Below, piece after piece: positions 1 to 11,417 of a stretch of DNA of 64,000 nucleotides (position 1 is its first letter; every line of letters begins with the position of its first letter). The stretch comes from Tigriopus japonicus (lineage: Eukaryota; Arthropoda; Copepoda; Harpacticoida; Harpacticidae), in NCBI GenBank assembly GCA_010645155.1, contig JAAGOF010000023.1, positions 454,245 through 518,244 on the forward strand, in the 5' to 3' direction. The position numbers were made by a program, and so were the translations under genes. The notes under the pieces are model-generated. The model ran no database searches. It had not been told where the DNA came from and saw only the letters and a program-made list of their open reading frames with translations.

Positions 1-176
1 AATTTGGCAAACCTGTAAGGTGGGAAAAATACTTGTACAGGCACCCAAGTAGACCCAAGTTTCGGCAAGTCCAAGGTACTGTACCGGACCGCTTGCCCAA
101 GCTCCTGTTTGCCTCCCATCACTAGCATCAAGCCTCTAAGTCCTCATTTCTTTTGGTACCGTCTCAAGCTACTTGA

Positions 177-328
177 TTCCAGGGTGGCTAAAGTCCCATC
201 ACTACTATCTATACCTATAAACCATATCATATCAACTGTCGAATAAAACCCAACATTCGTTCTTGTCTCCTCATGGCACGTTGTCGATCTTCGTCCTCCG
301 TCCTCGTATCGGTCACGCCCACTCTCCA
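177..328 (+). repeat. 5' LTR of Gypsy-A
   Basis: The stretch from about 200 to 328 matches 4976-5104 with only scattered substitutions and ends in ACTCTCCA. It contains AATAAA near 242, a likely polyadenylation signal in R. The start is set by the length of the 3' LTR and is uncertain because the first bases have diverged. Confidence 0.75.
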
Positions 329-346
329 TGGCGCAGTGTTAGTTTT
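329..346 (+). other. Primer-binding-site-like sequence of Gypsy-A
   Basis: TGGCGCAGTGTTAG follows the LTR end directly. Primer-binding sites pair with a tRNA 3' end and so begin TGG. The tRNA was not identified. Confidence 0.5.
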
Positions 347-607
347 GAGCCACGCCCACATTCTTCTACGCTTCACACCTCTAATCACACCTCCATGAAC
401 GATCTAAGAGAGCACGCCGTCTCCACCAGTGAACTTCGTCACGTTCAGTGGTTTACATCATCAAAATGGGTCTGAAAGAGAAAGTGATGAACCGGAAGTC
501 TCAAATTTCTAAAAAAATTAAAGCTTATTTGTGACCTCAACAAACCAAAAGCAGACCTCGACCGTCTTTGGTGTCTCCTGGGCGAGGCGGAGGCCATTTT
601 ATACAAA

Positions 608-1705
608 ATGATGGATATTTACGATGACTTGGTAGACGAACAAGACCTTGAATCCAACACCAAGGCCGTAATTGACGACAAAGTCAAAACAAACGATGAA
701 TATGCCACAAAAATATCGGAGGTTGCTGCACTTCTAATGAACCGAGACGTACCGGCGCCAACTACGTCTAATACAAGACAACGAGGCGAAACATCACACG
801 AACATCAATTCAAACAAGTATCCGATATGAAACCGTTTATGCTATGCTCTCATCTGATGCGGAACCATTTGAGATGAGAATCTGGATCTAAAAGTTTCAA
901 GCGTATTACGAAGCATCACATGCAGAGGTACTGACTCTGAACGGCAGGAAGGCTATATTCAAAAAATATCCTCTTTATGCACCTTCGGGAGTGCTTGAGT
1001 TGTCCGATACAATAAACAATAAAAACCTTTCTTACGGCGGACCTTTGTGTTGTCATCGAAGAAGACGTGAAGAAGGCCACCTCAATTGATTGACCCCTCT
1101 TCTCTCGTAGACTGGCTCTTTTCCAAATCAAAAAGGACAAAAGGCCATTTAAGGATTTTGTGGCAGATTTGCGAAGACGGGCACGGGAGGCTGAGTTATC
1201 TTCAATCACCACTGGACAACTTCTCACATTCTTAGCTATTGCTGGTTGTAAAGACGAGATAATCATCTTTGCGAAATTGCGCGAATTAAAAGATCCTAGT
1301 ATGAGCGATCTTTTAGGAAAAGCTGCTCAATTTGAGGGCGTTCTCAAGGATGTTGAATTGCCATCTCCGGTGGTCCAAGCAATTTCAGCAGACGAAATAA
1401 TTGCAGCCGTTGCCGCAAGCTGTGGTGGATGCGGATACCCACACCCACGAGAGAGATGCCCGTTTCGCGATAGGCCATGCTATTCATGTGGAAAGGTCGG
1501 TCATATCCAGAATCTATGCCGACAGCGTAGCCCGTCCGGTGGAAGCAGCTCTAATAGTTCCACTAACCGAGGACGCCCTCGTGAACGGACACGACGTGGT
1601 TCTCCTGGAATACGTTACGATGGAGAAAATAGTCGATCCCCATCTTTCTCGAAGGTAAACGTCATCAACACATATCCACGCTCCTCGTGCATTGGAATTG
1701 ATTGA
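608..1705 (+). pseudogene. Gypsy-A gag (broken)
   Basis: Gag remnant. Two open stretches, 608-877 and 1160-1705, lie in the same frame and are separated by stops and a shifted segment. The second half ends with a CX2CX4HX4C zinc knuckle (CYSCGKVGHIQNLC, near 1477-1520) followed by a basic Arg/Ser-rich tail, typical of a nucleocapsid that binds element RNA. The gag end overlaps the pol opening at 1692 in a different frame, as expected if pol was made by ribosomal frameshifting. Confidence 0.8.
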
Positions 1706-4700
1706 AATAACAACTACAAACAATACCGTCCTTAAGGCTTTACCCGACTCCGGGGCTGCATGTACAGTCTTTTCTCAAAAGGCTTGTCCCAAAGGAACAT
1801 TATTGGAATCATCCCACACAATCCTCAGCGCCGCCAACGGTACAATCTTGAGAAATTTGGGAAAATTTATCTTTCATGGTAGTGCCAAGGGTGGACCAAC
1901 AACCAAGATATCAGCAATCATCTCACCTGACGTTGCTGAGCCACTTATTAGCAAGGGGGATCTCATGACTTTGGGCATCCTGCCTCCTGATTTCCCCAAA
2001 GTTCATCATTGCCAAAACATGTTCGCAATCGTTCATGGCGAGATGAGGAACCCGAGAAAAGAAAATGTCATGCCCCTTTCTCCGTCAAATACCAAGAAGA
2101 TCGCCCCTTTGAAGCCCGATCAGGTGAGAAACATCGAGAATGCGATCAAGCGCATCGACCAAAAGGTGGAAACTGATGTAAAACGGATCCGTCAATTCCT
2201 CTTTGAATCGTCTGATGTCATGGTCTCTTCACTGGGTGAAGCTGCTGGATCCATGACGGGTTTCGACCCTATGAAAATTGAAATCAACACCAATAAAGAT
2301 TTTACTCCTTACCATGTTACAACTGCCCGATCAATACCTATACATTACGAGGAGCTGTCTAATACTCTTTGTCGAGAGCTCGTACGGGCCAAAATGATGA
2401 TCCAATGCCCAGAGAATACAGAGTGGTGTGCTCCTGCACATTTTGTTCCAAAACCTAATGGTAATGTTAGAATGGTCATTGATTACCAAAAGTTGAACCA
2501 AGCCACGAAGAGACCCATTCATCCATTTTCTTCAGTACATGATTTGATGCACCAAATATTACCCGAAAGTCAGTGGTTTGCGAAACTCGATGCTGTCCAT
2601 GGGTATTTTCAAATTCCGTTGGATGAGGCCTCGTCATACTTGTGCGCGTTTCTCTTGCCCGATGGCAAATATCGCCCTCTTGTTGCTCCAATGGGCTGGA
2701 AAGGCAGTGGTGATGTCTTTAGTTTAAGGACTGACCTCGCACTGGAAGAATTAAAACGATAAAAGTGGATAGCAAAAATAGTCGATGACATCTGTGTACA
2801 AGCTATTACCTTATCATAATTACTCGATCGTCTTGAGATGGTCATAAAAAAATGTCGCGAACATGGAATCAAACTCTCTATCAACAAGTTTGAGATGGGA
2901 CAATCCGTCAAATTTGCTGGATTTATTGTGTCTTCCACCGGCATGAAACCCGATCCCGCAAAGCTCTCCGCTATCCGGGATTTTCCAACCCCAAAGTCAT
3001 TGACTGACTTGAGATCGTTTCTCGGATTGGCGAATCAACTTGGAGCGTTTATTCCTGATCTCCAACATTCAACCGTTAAGATGAGAGAATTGTTGAAAAA
3101 GACGTCTTCATGGTTGTGGCTCCCCGATCATGAATCCGAATTCCACAAGGCAAAAGAGTTGCTAACATCACATGCAGTAGTTCAACCCTTTGATCCTAAA
3201 TTACTCACCCAACTCCTTACCGACGCATCTCGCTTGCATGGACTTGGGTTTGCCCTCATTCAGCGAGAGAGAGCCATGGATGGCAAGGGAAAGATTTGCT
3301 TGATCCAATGTGGCTCCTGTTCCTTGTCACCTGCTCAAAAAAATTACGCGATAATTGACTTGGAGCTCAGTGCAATATGGTTCGCTGTGCAAAAGTGTTC
3401 TTACTATTTACGAGGGATGCCGAATTTTGAAATCATCACGGACCATCAACCATTGCTGGGAATCTTTGGGAAACCCCTTGCAACACTGAACAACGCACGT
3501 CTACAGAGGTTATGTGAGAATTTGAGCCAGTTTTCTTTTTCAACAACGAGGAGTAAGGGTAAAAATCACCTTATTGCCGATGCTCTCAGCCGTGCTCCTG
3601 TTTTCGCCGCTGACCCATCCCTTGATGTGGCGCTTTGTGCAGCCATATCCAAGACCGACACCGCGTTCAATATTATCAGGAATCATATCGATGATGAGTA
3701 CGCTCGTTTACGCGGATGTGTACAGCGAGGTCATCCTCTACCTCGTCCACTCTACCCTTATGGAGACGTTGTCGATGAACTTTAGATTGATGATGAGTCT
3801 GGAATAGATCTAGTTCTTGTCGGAGACCGTTTGATTGTCCCGCGTCAAGCTCGGCAGCGAATCCTGGACTTATTGCATCTATCTCATTCTGGAATTACGA
3901 AAACGTACGAGTTGGCTCGTCAGTTGTACTATTGGCCCCGAATGAAAAACGAAATCGAGCTCTGGATCCGAAGATGCTCTGTCTGTGTCAAAAATTTACC
4001 ATCCTTACCTATGGAACCTATTTTATCAGCAATTGACACCGCCAGTGCCCCAATGGACGCTGTGTCAGTAGATCTTTTTGACCTAGAAGGCAAAACGTTC
4101 CTCGTCATGGTCGATCGCTTCAGTGGTTTTCCGTTTGTGTGCAGAATGAGTTCGCTCTCGACCAATGCTGTCTGGAAAAAGTTGAAAGCATGGTTCCATG
4201 AGGTGGGCTTCCCAAAACGCCTCAAGTCCGACGGTGGTCCACAATTTCGACAAAAATTTGCGGAAATTTGTACGGAATATGGCATTATTGATGAACAGAG
4301 TTCACCATACAATCCTCGGAGTAACGGGCTAGCTGAAGCCGCCGTGAAGCAAATCAAGGGCCTCCTGAAAAAGATTGGCGGCCATGATAGTGATGCCTTC
4401 CGCTCCGCCTTACTCGAGTGGCGCTGCACTCCCCGTGCGGATGGTTTTGCACCGGCCACTTGATTTTTCGGCCGACAAGTTTATACTTTGTTGCCATCTG
4501 CACGCTATGCGGAATTTCTGCCAGAAGCAACACGACGAGATTTCGCCGAAGCCCGTAAAATGGCGGACGATCGGCGTGTGAGTGCGGCCTCAGGTCATTC
4601 ACTGGCACCCTTGCGGGTCGGAGACTGTGACACGTCCAACATCCCATCGATAAAGATTGGTCATACTGCACCGGTCTCATCAAATCTATATCCGCGTCGG

Positions 4701-4910
4701 GCCACTCGTCCGCAAGATTTGTCCGCAATTGACGATTCTTACGTGCCGCTTTATCATCCCCGGACTCCCCATCGGCGGAACCATAAGAAGCAACGGAAAC
4801 GAATTTGGCTCCAACCGGTCCTCAAAGAAGCGCGCGCAATCGTCGAGTCCGATTTGATTTATGAGTATGGAAAGCTGAATACCATAAGTAATTCACAAAT
4901 AACATCGTGA
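1692..4910 (+). pseudogene. Gypsy-A pol: protease, RT, RNase H, integrase (nonsense-mutated)
   Basis: One reading frame runs the full length, interrupted only by in-frame stops at about 2760, 2817, 3783 and 4461. Protease is marked by DSGAACTVF near 1747. RT shows KLDAVHGYFQIPLD and the metal-binding IVDDI between the first two stops near 2780. RNase H follows, with TDASRLHGLG, DLELSAIW and ITDHQPLL. Integrase has an HHCC zinc finger (3886-4005) and a complete D,D,E triad (AVSVDLF, KSDGGPQF, NGLAEAAV). The frame is kept and only stops have accumulated, so decay is by point mutation rather than large deletion. Confidence 0.87.
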
Positions 4911-4941
4911 TTTATTACTTTATTCACTGTGCTCCAAAGCT

Positions 4942-4952
4942 GGGGAGGGAAA
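4942..4952 (+). other. Polypurine tract of Gypsy-A
   Basis: GGGGAGGGAAA lies directly before the TG that starts the 3' LTR, the expected place and composition for the plus-strand primer. Confidence 0.75.
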
Positions 4953-5104
4953 TGTAGTATTCTTTGACAACCATCTACACCTATCTATACCTATATACCA
5001 TATCATATCAACTGTCAAATAAAACCCAACATTCGTTCTTGTCTCCTCATCGCACGTTGTCGATCTTTGTCCTCCGTCCTTGTATCGGTCACGCCCACTC
5101 TCCA
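4953..5104 (+). repeat. 3' LTR of Gypsy-A
   Basis: A 152-bp LTR beginning TGTAGTATTC and ending CTCTCCA (TG...CA termini), with AATAAA near 5020. It follows the polypurine tract and repeats 5' LTR sequence. Confidence 0.82.
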
Positions 5105-7339
5105 GCTTGATGGTAAAGGACCAACAAGATCGACGTGCAGGTTGGCGCATTTTGCTGATGGTGGACAATTGAAGTGATGGAGAGGAGTTTTGGTGTGGAT
5201 AGTCACTTTGGAGGCTTGGCAATGGACACATGAGTGCACCCAACTAGCAATATCACGTGGCATGGATGGCCAGATATAAAGGCCTGCTATGAGCCTGGGT
5301 GTTGCCTTAGTTCCAGGATGGGACATGTTGAGAAGAACATCAAAAACAGGGCAAGTCATGGATGTTGGAACCACTGGTTGAGGACGAGGAGCTCTTGTGT
5401 CTACTAGGACCTTGTAGTCGTCAATTTTGTAGCTCGTCCAATGCTCTGGCCACGTCGGATCGGTGGTGTCATGAACCATACCAATGGTTTTCTGTGCCAC
5501 TGCAATGCGTTCCGTCAGATCATTCACCGGGGCCATAGCACTAATGGGGTTACGCGACAATGCATCGGCAACCACATTTGTGGAGCCTGAAATGTGGCGA
5601 ACATCAGTGCACAATTCACTGATGTAGTGGAGCATGCGTGCGGCCTTTTTGTTCTTGGACATGTCGGGCGTTGAGCCTGGTTGGAATGCAAACGAGTGTC
5701 TGTGGTTTGACGTGGTTTGTGGTCTGTGAGGATGTGGAACAGGTCGCCACAGATTCCGACGATGAGGTGCTCAAACTTCCTAACTGACAGAAAGATTGCC
5801 AACAACTCCCTGTCATAGGTAGAGTACCTCTGTTCACGGGGTTCCAGCTTCTGGCTGAAAAACCCTATTAGGCGCCATCCATCATCCATTTGTTTTTCCA
5901 GGACCGCACCGACAGCAGAGTCAGATGCATCCATGACCAATCATGTAGGAAGGTTAGGAGTGGGGAATGCGAGGGTGACTTGTTTCGCGAGGGCCTGTTT
6001 CAATGCTGCAAAGGCCTTTCATGCCGGATCTGTCCAAACAAGGGGCTGCTTGGCCAACTTGCGTGCTCCGTGTGAAGAATGGGGCCTCAACAGACCGTAG
6101 AGTGGGCAGGCAACATGAGCAAACTGAGGTGTGAATCGTCGATAAATATTGGCTAGCCCCAGAAACTCCTGGAGCGACTTGACAGTTACAGGCTCTGGGA
6201 ACAATTGAATAGCAGCCACCAGAGTGTCAAGCGTATGTGCTCCTGCTGCAGACAAGGAGAAGCCCAGGAACGTAATTGTGTCTTTGCCGAGCATCATCTT
6301 AGTTTTATTGATAAGGAGGCCATACGCGCGAAGACAGTCAAACAAGGCCATCAAGTGGTCCTGATGCTCTTGAGGAGAGGTGCTTGCAATGAGGATGTCA
6401 TCGACATAACAATAAATGCCTCGGAGTCTGCGCAACACCTCATCCATGAATCTCTGGAAGGATTGGGCAGCATTCTTCAGGCCAAATGGCATCCTTGTGA
6501 ACTCAAACCCCAAAGGGAGTGGCTATGGCTGTCAGAGGGATGGAGTCCTTATCCAAGGGGATCTGATGGAAAGCACGGATGAGGTCGACTTTGCTGAAGA
6601 ATGTGGCGCCACGCAATGAAAGGCAAAAATCCTCAACGTGTGGCAAGGGGTAGCTGTCGTTCTCGGTGATGGCGTTGAGCATGTAAAAATCCCCGCAGGG
6701 GCGCTACGTCCCATTGTGTTTATTCACCACCTGAAGAGGGCTGGAAAGTTCACTACAGGAAGGCTGAAGAATACCCAAATCGAGCAAACGAGCCACCTCC
6801 GACTTTTTTGCAATATCTAACTTTGACCCAAAATACCACCGCGGGGGCGACTTGAACATACGGGCGTTGGGTTTAAGGCGGAGGGAGTGTACGTAGTTGT
6901 GCTTAACAGGGGGCATTCGGCCAGGTGGCTCCAGTGTGGCCACCAAATCGGAATGTTTATTGAGTAATCGTGAGAATGGGTTATGAATCTCCTCGACAGA
7001 GAGCACGGACACTACATTACACGCAGCTCCTCAGAGCTCATGGAACTGACGTGTGTCAATCAGTTTATTCCCAACACAGTCGACATATATGTGGTGTTCA
7101 GCTAAGAAATTAAAGCCCAAGAGGATGCTCTGTACGTCTGCCATGAAAAACTTATGCTTGAAGACTCGTCCTAAGCCAATATCAAATTCGATCTCACGAT
7201 AGTCATACTTGTTGACAGGGGATCCTGATGCAGTTTTGAAAAGGTCAGTTCGAATGGGGTTCTGGCGATCATGGTCAGAGGCAGGGGCCATACTCCACGT
7301 GGCCCCACTATCAACGACCACGGTACGGCCGGTGAGCAC
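5105..7339 (-). pseudogene. Gypsy-B pol: protease, RT, RNase H, partial integrase (broken)
   Basis: Minus-strand segments in order: protease with VVDSGATWSM (7339-7031); N-terminal RT (7012-6704, same frame after one stop); central RT with the catalytic YVDDI (6513-6019, shifted frame); RNase H with VMDASDSAVGAVL and TDHKP (5940-5524); then the end of RNase H and the integrase zinc-finger region with HVDLVGPLP (5662-5105, shifted again). The integrase is cut right after the first catalytic Asp region, where Gypsy-A begins, so the catalytic core is missing. Confidence 0.85.
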
Positions 7340-7727
7340 GTCACTAACTTTGACACACTTTCGTGTGTTGTCGTAAAAGGTATTAGGAAGTCTGGTGTCT
7401 GTGAGAATTGGGGACGAAAACTGCGATTGTTATTTTGATTGTTGTCTTAATTGTTTCTGACTGGATGGGCGCTCAAACAGAGTTCGAACTACTGCTGAGC
7501 GCCTAGCCCGTTTTCCGCCCGCCGGAAGGATCATCCGAGGCCATTGCATTTCTTAGCCTGAGCCCCCCGCTAATGGCTCCGAAGACGAGGCCAAACTTGG
7601 CTGGAGCAAGGGAGGTAATTTTTGAACGAATAATTGGCGGAACACCACAGAGTCATCAGGCTTGCCTTCTGGCCACGACTCTTGCATCAGATGCTGGAGT
7701 TCAAATGGACGACGATCACCCAGACGC

Positions 7728-8490
7728 TCTAAGCTGGTTCCGCAGCACCTTTAATTGATCTGTCAGCTGATTTAGACAATTCTAAGGTTGCGTGATTAAA
7801 AATACACGAGTTCCGCGTGCTAGAAACCAACCCAGGCGTCGTCCTCGTTCTTGAACTTGGTAATTTTGTAAACAACGGCAAACACCCTTGGAAACTGGAA
7901 ACCATTACGGACAAACCAGGCGAAGCAGACGACTAACCACCTCTCATGTCCAGGAATGATTGGTAGACTAATTCAGCTGAAGAGCACCCAATATCCTCTT
8001 TGAGTGAGGCTCTCATACCAAGTAAAACCAACGGAAGGTGTTCCATCCTAGATTCTTTTGCATGATGCGCTTTCAGAGAGGTTTTCAAATGTCGATGCAT
8101 ACATTCCACCATCCCATTAGCTTTTGGATGACATTGACATGAAGTCGTTTGAAGTGGTTTAATGCCCAACAATGTCATTAAGAGGGTCCACATATGGGGT
8201 TAGATTGCTCAATAATCACCTTATACAACATCAACGCACTCGCGACATTTTCGCCAAATCACAAACAGAAGTGAAACTAACCCCACAGACATTTCTAGTT
8301 ATAGAAACTTTGTAGCATTGAAATTCATACGGTATAATTCAAGTGCAAAGTACAAATTTCTATTTCAAGACCGAGGGCGACGGGTGGGTTGGTTTCTAGC
8401 ACGCGGAACTCGTGTATTTTTAATCACGCAACCTTAGAATTGTCTAAATCAGCTGACAGATGAATTAAAGGTGCTGCGGAACCAGCTTAA
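7728..8490. mobile_element. Mutator-like element with a captured gypsy integrase fragment
   Basis: A 763-bp element flanked by a perfect 10-bp direct repeat, ACCCAGACGC, at 7718-7727 and 8491-8500. Its ends are inverted repeats: about 105 bp near-identical, then fading over 25 more (left from 7728, right inward from 8490). Long terminal repeats with 9-11-bp target duplications fit the Mutator (MULE) superfamily. No Mutator transposase is seen; the interior holds only a minus-strand gypsy integrase fragment, so the element is non-autonomous. It interrupts Gypsy-B gag in frame. Confidence 0.85.
7933..8193 (-). pseudogene. Gypsy integrase fragment inside the Mutator-like element
   Basis: An open stretch of 86 codons resembles the end of a gypsy integrase core. 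It has the region around the catalytic Glu (HPKANGMVECMHR), followed by LPLVLLGMRASLKEDIG and AELVYQ, which are typical of arthropod gypsy integrases. It lacks the zinc finger and the first two catalytic Asp residues. It sits between gag segments of Gypsy-B, where integrase cannot belong, and inside the terminal repeats of the Mutator-like element, so it was carried in. It could derive from Gypsy-B itself, whose own integrase is lost beyond 5105. Confidence 0.8.
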
Positions 8491-8826
8491 ACCCAGACGC
8501 AGATCCATAATGTCTTGAAGGCGTTGAGCCACAGGTTTAATGGTAGCTCGAAGCAAACCGTCTTTGAATGCAGTGTACGGGAGATCCTCGTCGGGCTCCC
8601 TGATGAAGGACTGGACTTTTCTTAATACATCCGGCTCTAAACGCGACACGCAGTAATTGAATTTGGTCTTTTCGGCAGTAATACGCGAAATGGCGAATAC
8701 CGCCTCACATTGCGCAAACCAGAGCTCGGGGTTGAAATCTAGGAACTTTGGCAACTGAACCGCAACATGACTGACGGCGGCGGCGGTTTCGTCTGTAGAG
8801 GAACGCCTACTCGGGGGACCGTCTTC

Positions 8827-10461
8827 CAGGGCTGTCAGATGGCGGTTTGGCCAGCCAGATTTTGGTGTATCTGGCGGTTTGAGGCCTCGTCTGGCGGCGA
8901 GATTTTTTTTGGCGGGACGGAAAAATCTGGCGGTTTATGTTACATTCTGGCGTTGGGAAATTTCTGTTTGGCGGGGAAGAACATTTTGACAAGTTTCTGG
9001 CGGTATTTAACTGAAAATCGTGAAATTTGGCGTATTTTCTGCGATATTGTGGGATTAATGGATTAGTGCGGTTGGACGAATTCAGTTAGGGATTCTTGGG
9101 GCCAAATGACTAGAGGTGGGCCAGATCTCAGACTTTGGCGTTCAATGGCTTGAATTGTGTTAAACGAGGGAATATTGTTTGTAGCTTGATCTCATGTTGT
9201 TGATGAACTGAATTTTGAACGAAAATCGGAAATTTTCAAGAAACTTTTATCAAGTTTGTCAAAGAGAGAGTCTAGGCTCCGACATATCCCTAGCCATTTG
9301 GCCCCAGGAATCCCTAGCTGAATTCGTCTGACCACACTAATCCATTGAAACACAATAGTGTCACACTGTTCATACAGAATTCAGTATAACAGAGCTCAAA
9401 GTTCGAGCAATAGTTACAAAAAATGTGACCATTTTTTGGCCCATCTCTTTCGTTTTTCTCTTTTTTTGTTAACTTTCCTCCAATTTCAGACAAACAACCA
9501 AAAGTAGCGCTTATAATAATAATAATTTTTACATACTGATATTAAAATCTCATAGTTAATATAAGAGAGTGCTAGGCCATTGAAACTAGTTTTGGTAAGC
9601 TTGAAGATTCAAGAAAATGGAAGATGCTTTTCAAGCAGACAAAGGGGCAAGCAAAATGCGCTAGATTGGAAAAAATGTGCTGGCATTGTAAAGAAAGTGT
9701 GTTGGGATGAAAAAATAAATACTTGAATGGTAATTGGAATGGCAAATCAATTTATTGCAGTAACAAACTCAAATGTCAGAAACTGGAGAGTTTTCAAGGA
9801 AGTACAAAAAAGCTTTAAAAAATACGATTTTGCGTGTTTCTGTTGCCTAAAACATGAGGTGCTAATGAAATGCAAGAAATGCCAAAAAATCAAACTTTGT
9901 AACTGTATGGGTAAAATGCTAAACAAATAATACACAAAATTTCCGAATATTTCAACTATTTGCAAAAGCACATTTTTAGGGTACAAAACCTTTCGAAAGT
10001 TTAACACTCATGATCATTAGCTTGAATATGATGGTGGTTTGTTTTATTTTTTGTCTTATTTGGTCTTCCTGATAAACTCAAATTCAAAGCCTGATTCTAT
10101 CTGAATGAGAGCAAATATGTGCAAAAAATGTGTTGTATTAAACTCTATCAACCCAAAGAATGCTTCATAAGTTCAACCCAGCTATCTTTATTGATGAAAG
10201 GTTTGTAGGGGACACACAACCTATGAAACAACAATAAAGCAGGAGACACAATTGGAGATACACACCTTATTTGGTAATCCGGATCTATCAAAGAGATCTC
10301 TTCAGGTTAGTCTGCTCTAGAACAAATGCATAAAGAAGAAACTGGAATCAGGCGTTATTCTGGCGTTTTTTTGAAAAAAAAATCTGGCGGCGAATTTCGA
10401 TATCTGGCGGTTTTGACAGGTTGATCTGGCGTTTTTGGTCTCCAATTACCTGGCAGCCCTG
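8827..10461. mobile_element. hAT-type DNA transposon, non-autonomous
   Basis: Ends CAGGGCTGTCAG and CTGGCAGCCCTG are inverted repeats, flanked by an 8-bp target duplication, CCGTCTTC (8819-8826) and CCGTCTTT (10462-10469). CAGGG-type ends with 8-bp duplications define hAT. About 150 bp at each end is packed with the motif TCTGGCG, likely transposase-binding sites. No transposase motif is visible in the 1,635 bp; the middle is AT-rich. Confidence 0.85.
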
Positions 10462-10639
10462 CCGTCTTTGCCGAACAATGCTGAGGCGAATACCCCCGCC
10501 ATTTCTCTCAATTCTTCTGTAGTGAAAGGCATGATAAATTTGCGATGGATTCCGGGGCTGCGGGACGGCCAGGTGGGTTATGGCGGCCTCAGACGGTGAA
10601 AGAGCCTTAGACTCCGAGGATGGAGGTGTGTTGCTGACA

Positions 10640-10750
10640 CACGTTGGGGTCACCAATATAGGATCCCAAAGAGACCCGTGTACGCGCTTGGAGTACTGAG
10701 TAACGAGTGTCTTTATTCCTCCTCAGGGTTACCAGGCACTACAGATCCAA
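10640..10750 (-). repeat. Gypsy-B LTR end and primer-binding-site-like sequence
   Basis: On the minus strand TGGTGACCCCAACG (10655-10642) precedes gag, as a primer-binding site would. Upstream lies AATAAA (10717-10712), fitting the polyadenylation signal of an LTR. The outer LTR edge cannot be set because the partner LTR is not in the window. Confidence 0.5.
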
Positions 10751-11099
10751 GTTTTGTTTTTATAGGGTGTTTATTGCCTTATAGTACAATAAACAATCTT
10801 GAAGAGGCATCACAGAATGTGTTGTTTCATTACTCTGAACTTAGTATGAAATATTTATGGCTGCCATTCCGTTTTTAGCCAAACATTTGACGTCATCAGG
10901 CCGAAGGCTAATAACGTCTCTGTTAGAACACTATAATAAAAGAGAACGTGCATGTGACATTTTGGTCCCAAGACATTGGTTCCATTGTACTGTGGTCCCT
11001 GGGTTCGACCAGTTTGAGCCAACTTTGCCTATGTACTATTTACTACCAAATTGAGGCTCATGATCTCTGCTTACCTTTGGAAGCATAATCTGTGAAGTA
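10751..11099. other. Intergenic, possibly LTR remainder
   Basis: No gene, paired repeat or transposon end is recognisable here. Part of it may be the U3 of the Gypsy-B LTR. Confidence 0.4.
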
Positions 11100-11417
11100 A
11101 TTAGGCTTTGAAGGCCAAGCAGGCCAAAATCATGGGTGCCGGAAGATGACCTTTTTCCCTTGAAAACCTGGATGCACATTCATGCCCAGTGCTGCTATGA
11201 TTGACTCAGTGATGTCAGCCTTTGATGAATCTCCACGCTGATTTGCTCGTTTCCCTCGGAAATGACCCCAGGTTCGCCCATTTGACCCGTCAAGGGCCGT
11301 GACTATTGCACGTAACTTAATACCACAGGCCACTAGGAATCAGCAAGCCCGGGATTCGAACCAGGGATGTTGCAAAGAGCTGGGGAATGCACAACCGTTA
11401 CGCTACGACTGCTTGCC
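11100..11417 (-). mobile_element. tRNA-derived SINE
   Basis: The minus strand from 11417 to 11342 is a 76-nt tRNA-like head: end segments GGCAAGC and GCTTGCT pair as an acceptor stem, there is an A-box-like TAGCGTAACGG and a B box GGTTCGAATCC. The D and anticodon arms do not fold properly, so it is not a working tRNA. The roughly 240 bp following (to about 11100) is taken as the SINE body; its end is not defined. Confidence 0.6.

Larger units (their letters stand above)
177..5104 (+). mobile_element. Gypsy-A: degenerate Ty3/gypsy LTR retrotransposon
   Basis: The order is LTR, primer-binding site, gag with a zinc knuckle, then protease, reverse transcriptase, RNase H and integrase in one frame, a polypurine tract and a second LTR. 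Protease-RT-RNaseH-integrase is the Ty3/gypsy order. The two LTRs match well over about 130 bp from about 200 and about 4,980, but the first 20-25 bp of the 5' copy do not align, so the left boundary is approximate. Pol carries several in-frame stops and gag is frameshifted, so the copy is dead. Its 3' LTR ends exactly where the opposite-strand Gypsy-B integrase breaks off, which suggests insertion into Gypsy-B, but no Gypsy-B remainder was seen to the left. Confidence 0.88.
7560..10532 (-). pseudogene. Gypsy-B gag, split into three pieces by transposons
   Basis: Gag starts with ATG at 10532 (MPFTTEELREM). It is interrupted after FGKD by a hAT element (8827-10461), resumes at 8826 with a capsid-like stretch (LDFNPELWFAQCEAVF), is interrupted again after DLRLG by a Mutator-like element (7728-8490), and resumes at 7727 with LGDRRPFELQHLM. 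Both junctions restore the frame when one copy of each duplicated target is dropped. No zinc knuckle is seen before the protease, so the nucleocapsid end is probably deleted. Confidence 0.8.
5105..10750 (-). mobile_element. Gypsy-B: Ty3/gypsy element, truncated and carrying two inserted DNA transposons
   Basis: Read on the minus strand from about 10750 to 5105: LTR-like end with AATAAA, primer-binding-site-like sequence, gag start, hAT insertion, gag continued, Mutator-like insertion, gag end, protease, RT, RNase H, and the start of integrase. It stops at 5105 against the Gypsy-A LTR. Removing the two insertions and one copy of each target duplication rejoins the gag reading frame. Pol has at least two frameshifts and stops. 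It is a different lineage from Gypsy-A, judged by its protein motifs and leader. Confidence 0.85.

Noticed and set aside
16..130. Left flank of Gypsy-A as the missing Gypsy-B integrase
   Set aside because: A short open frame exists, but no integrase motif is present in either strand.
11342..11417. Working tRNA gene on the minus strand
   Set aside because: A and B boxes are present but the D and anticodon arms do not fold, and there is a body attached.
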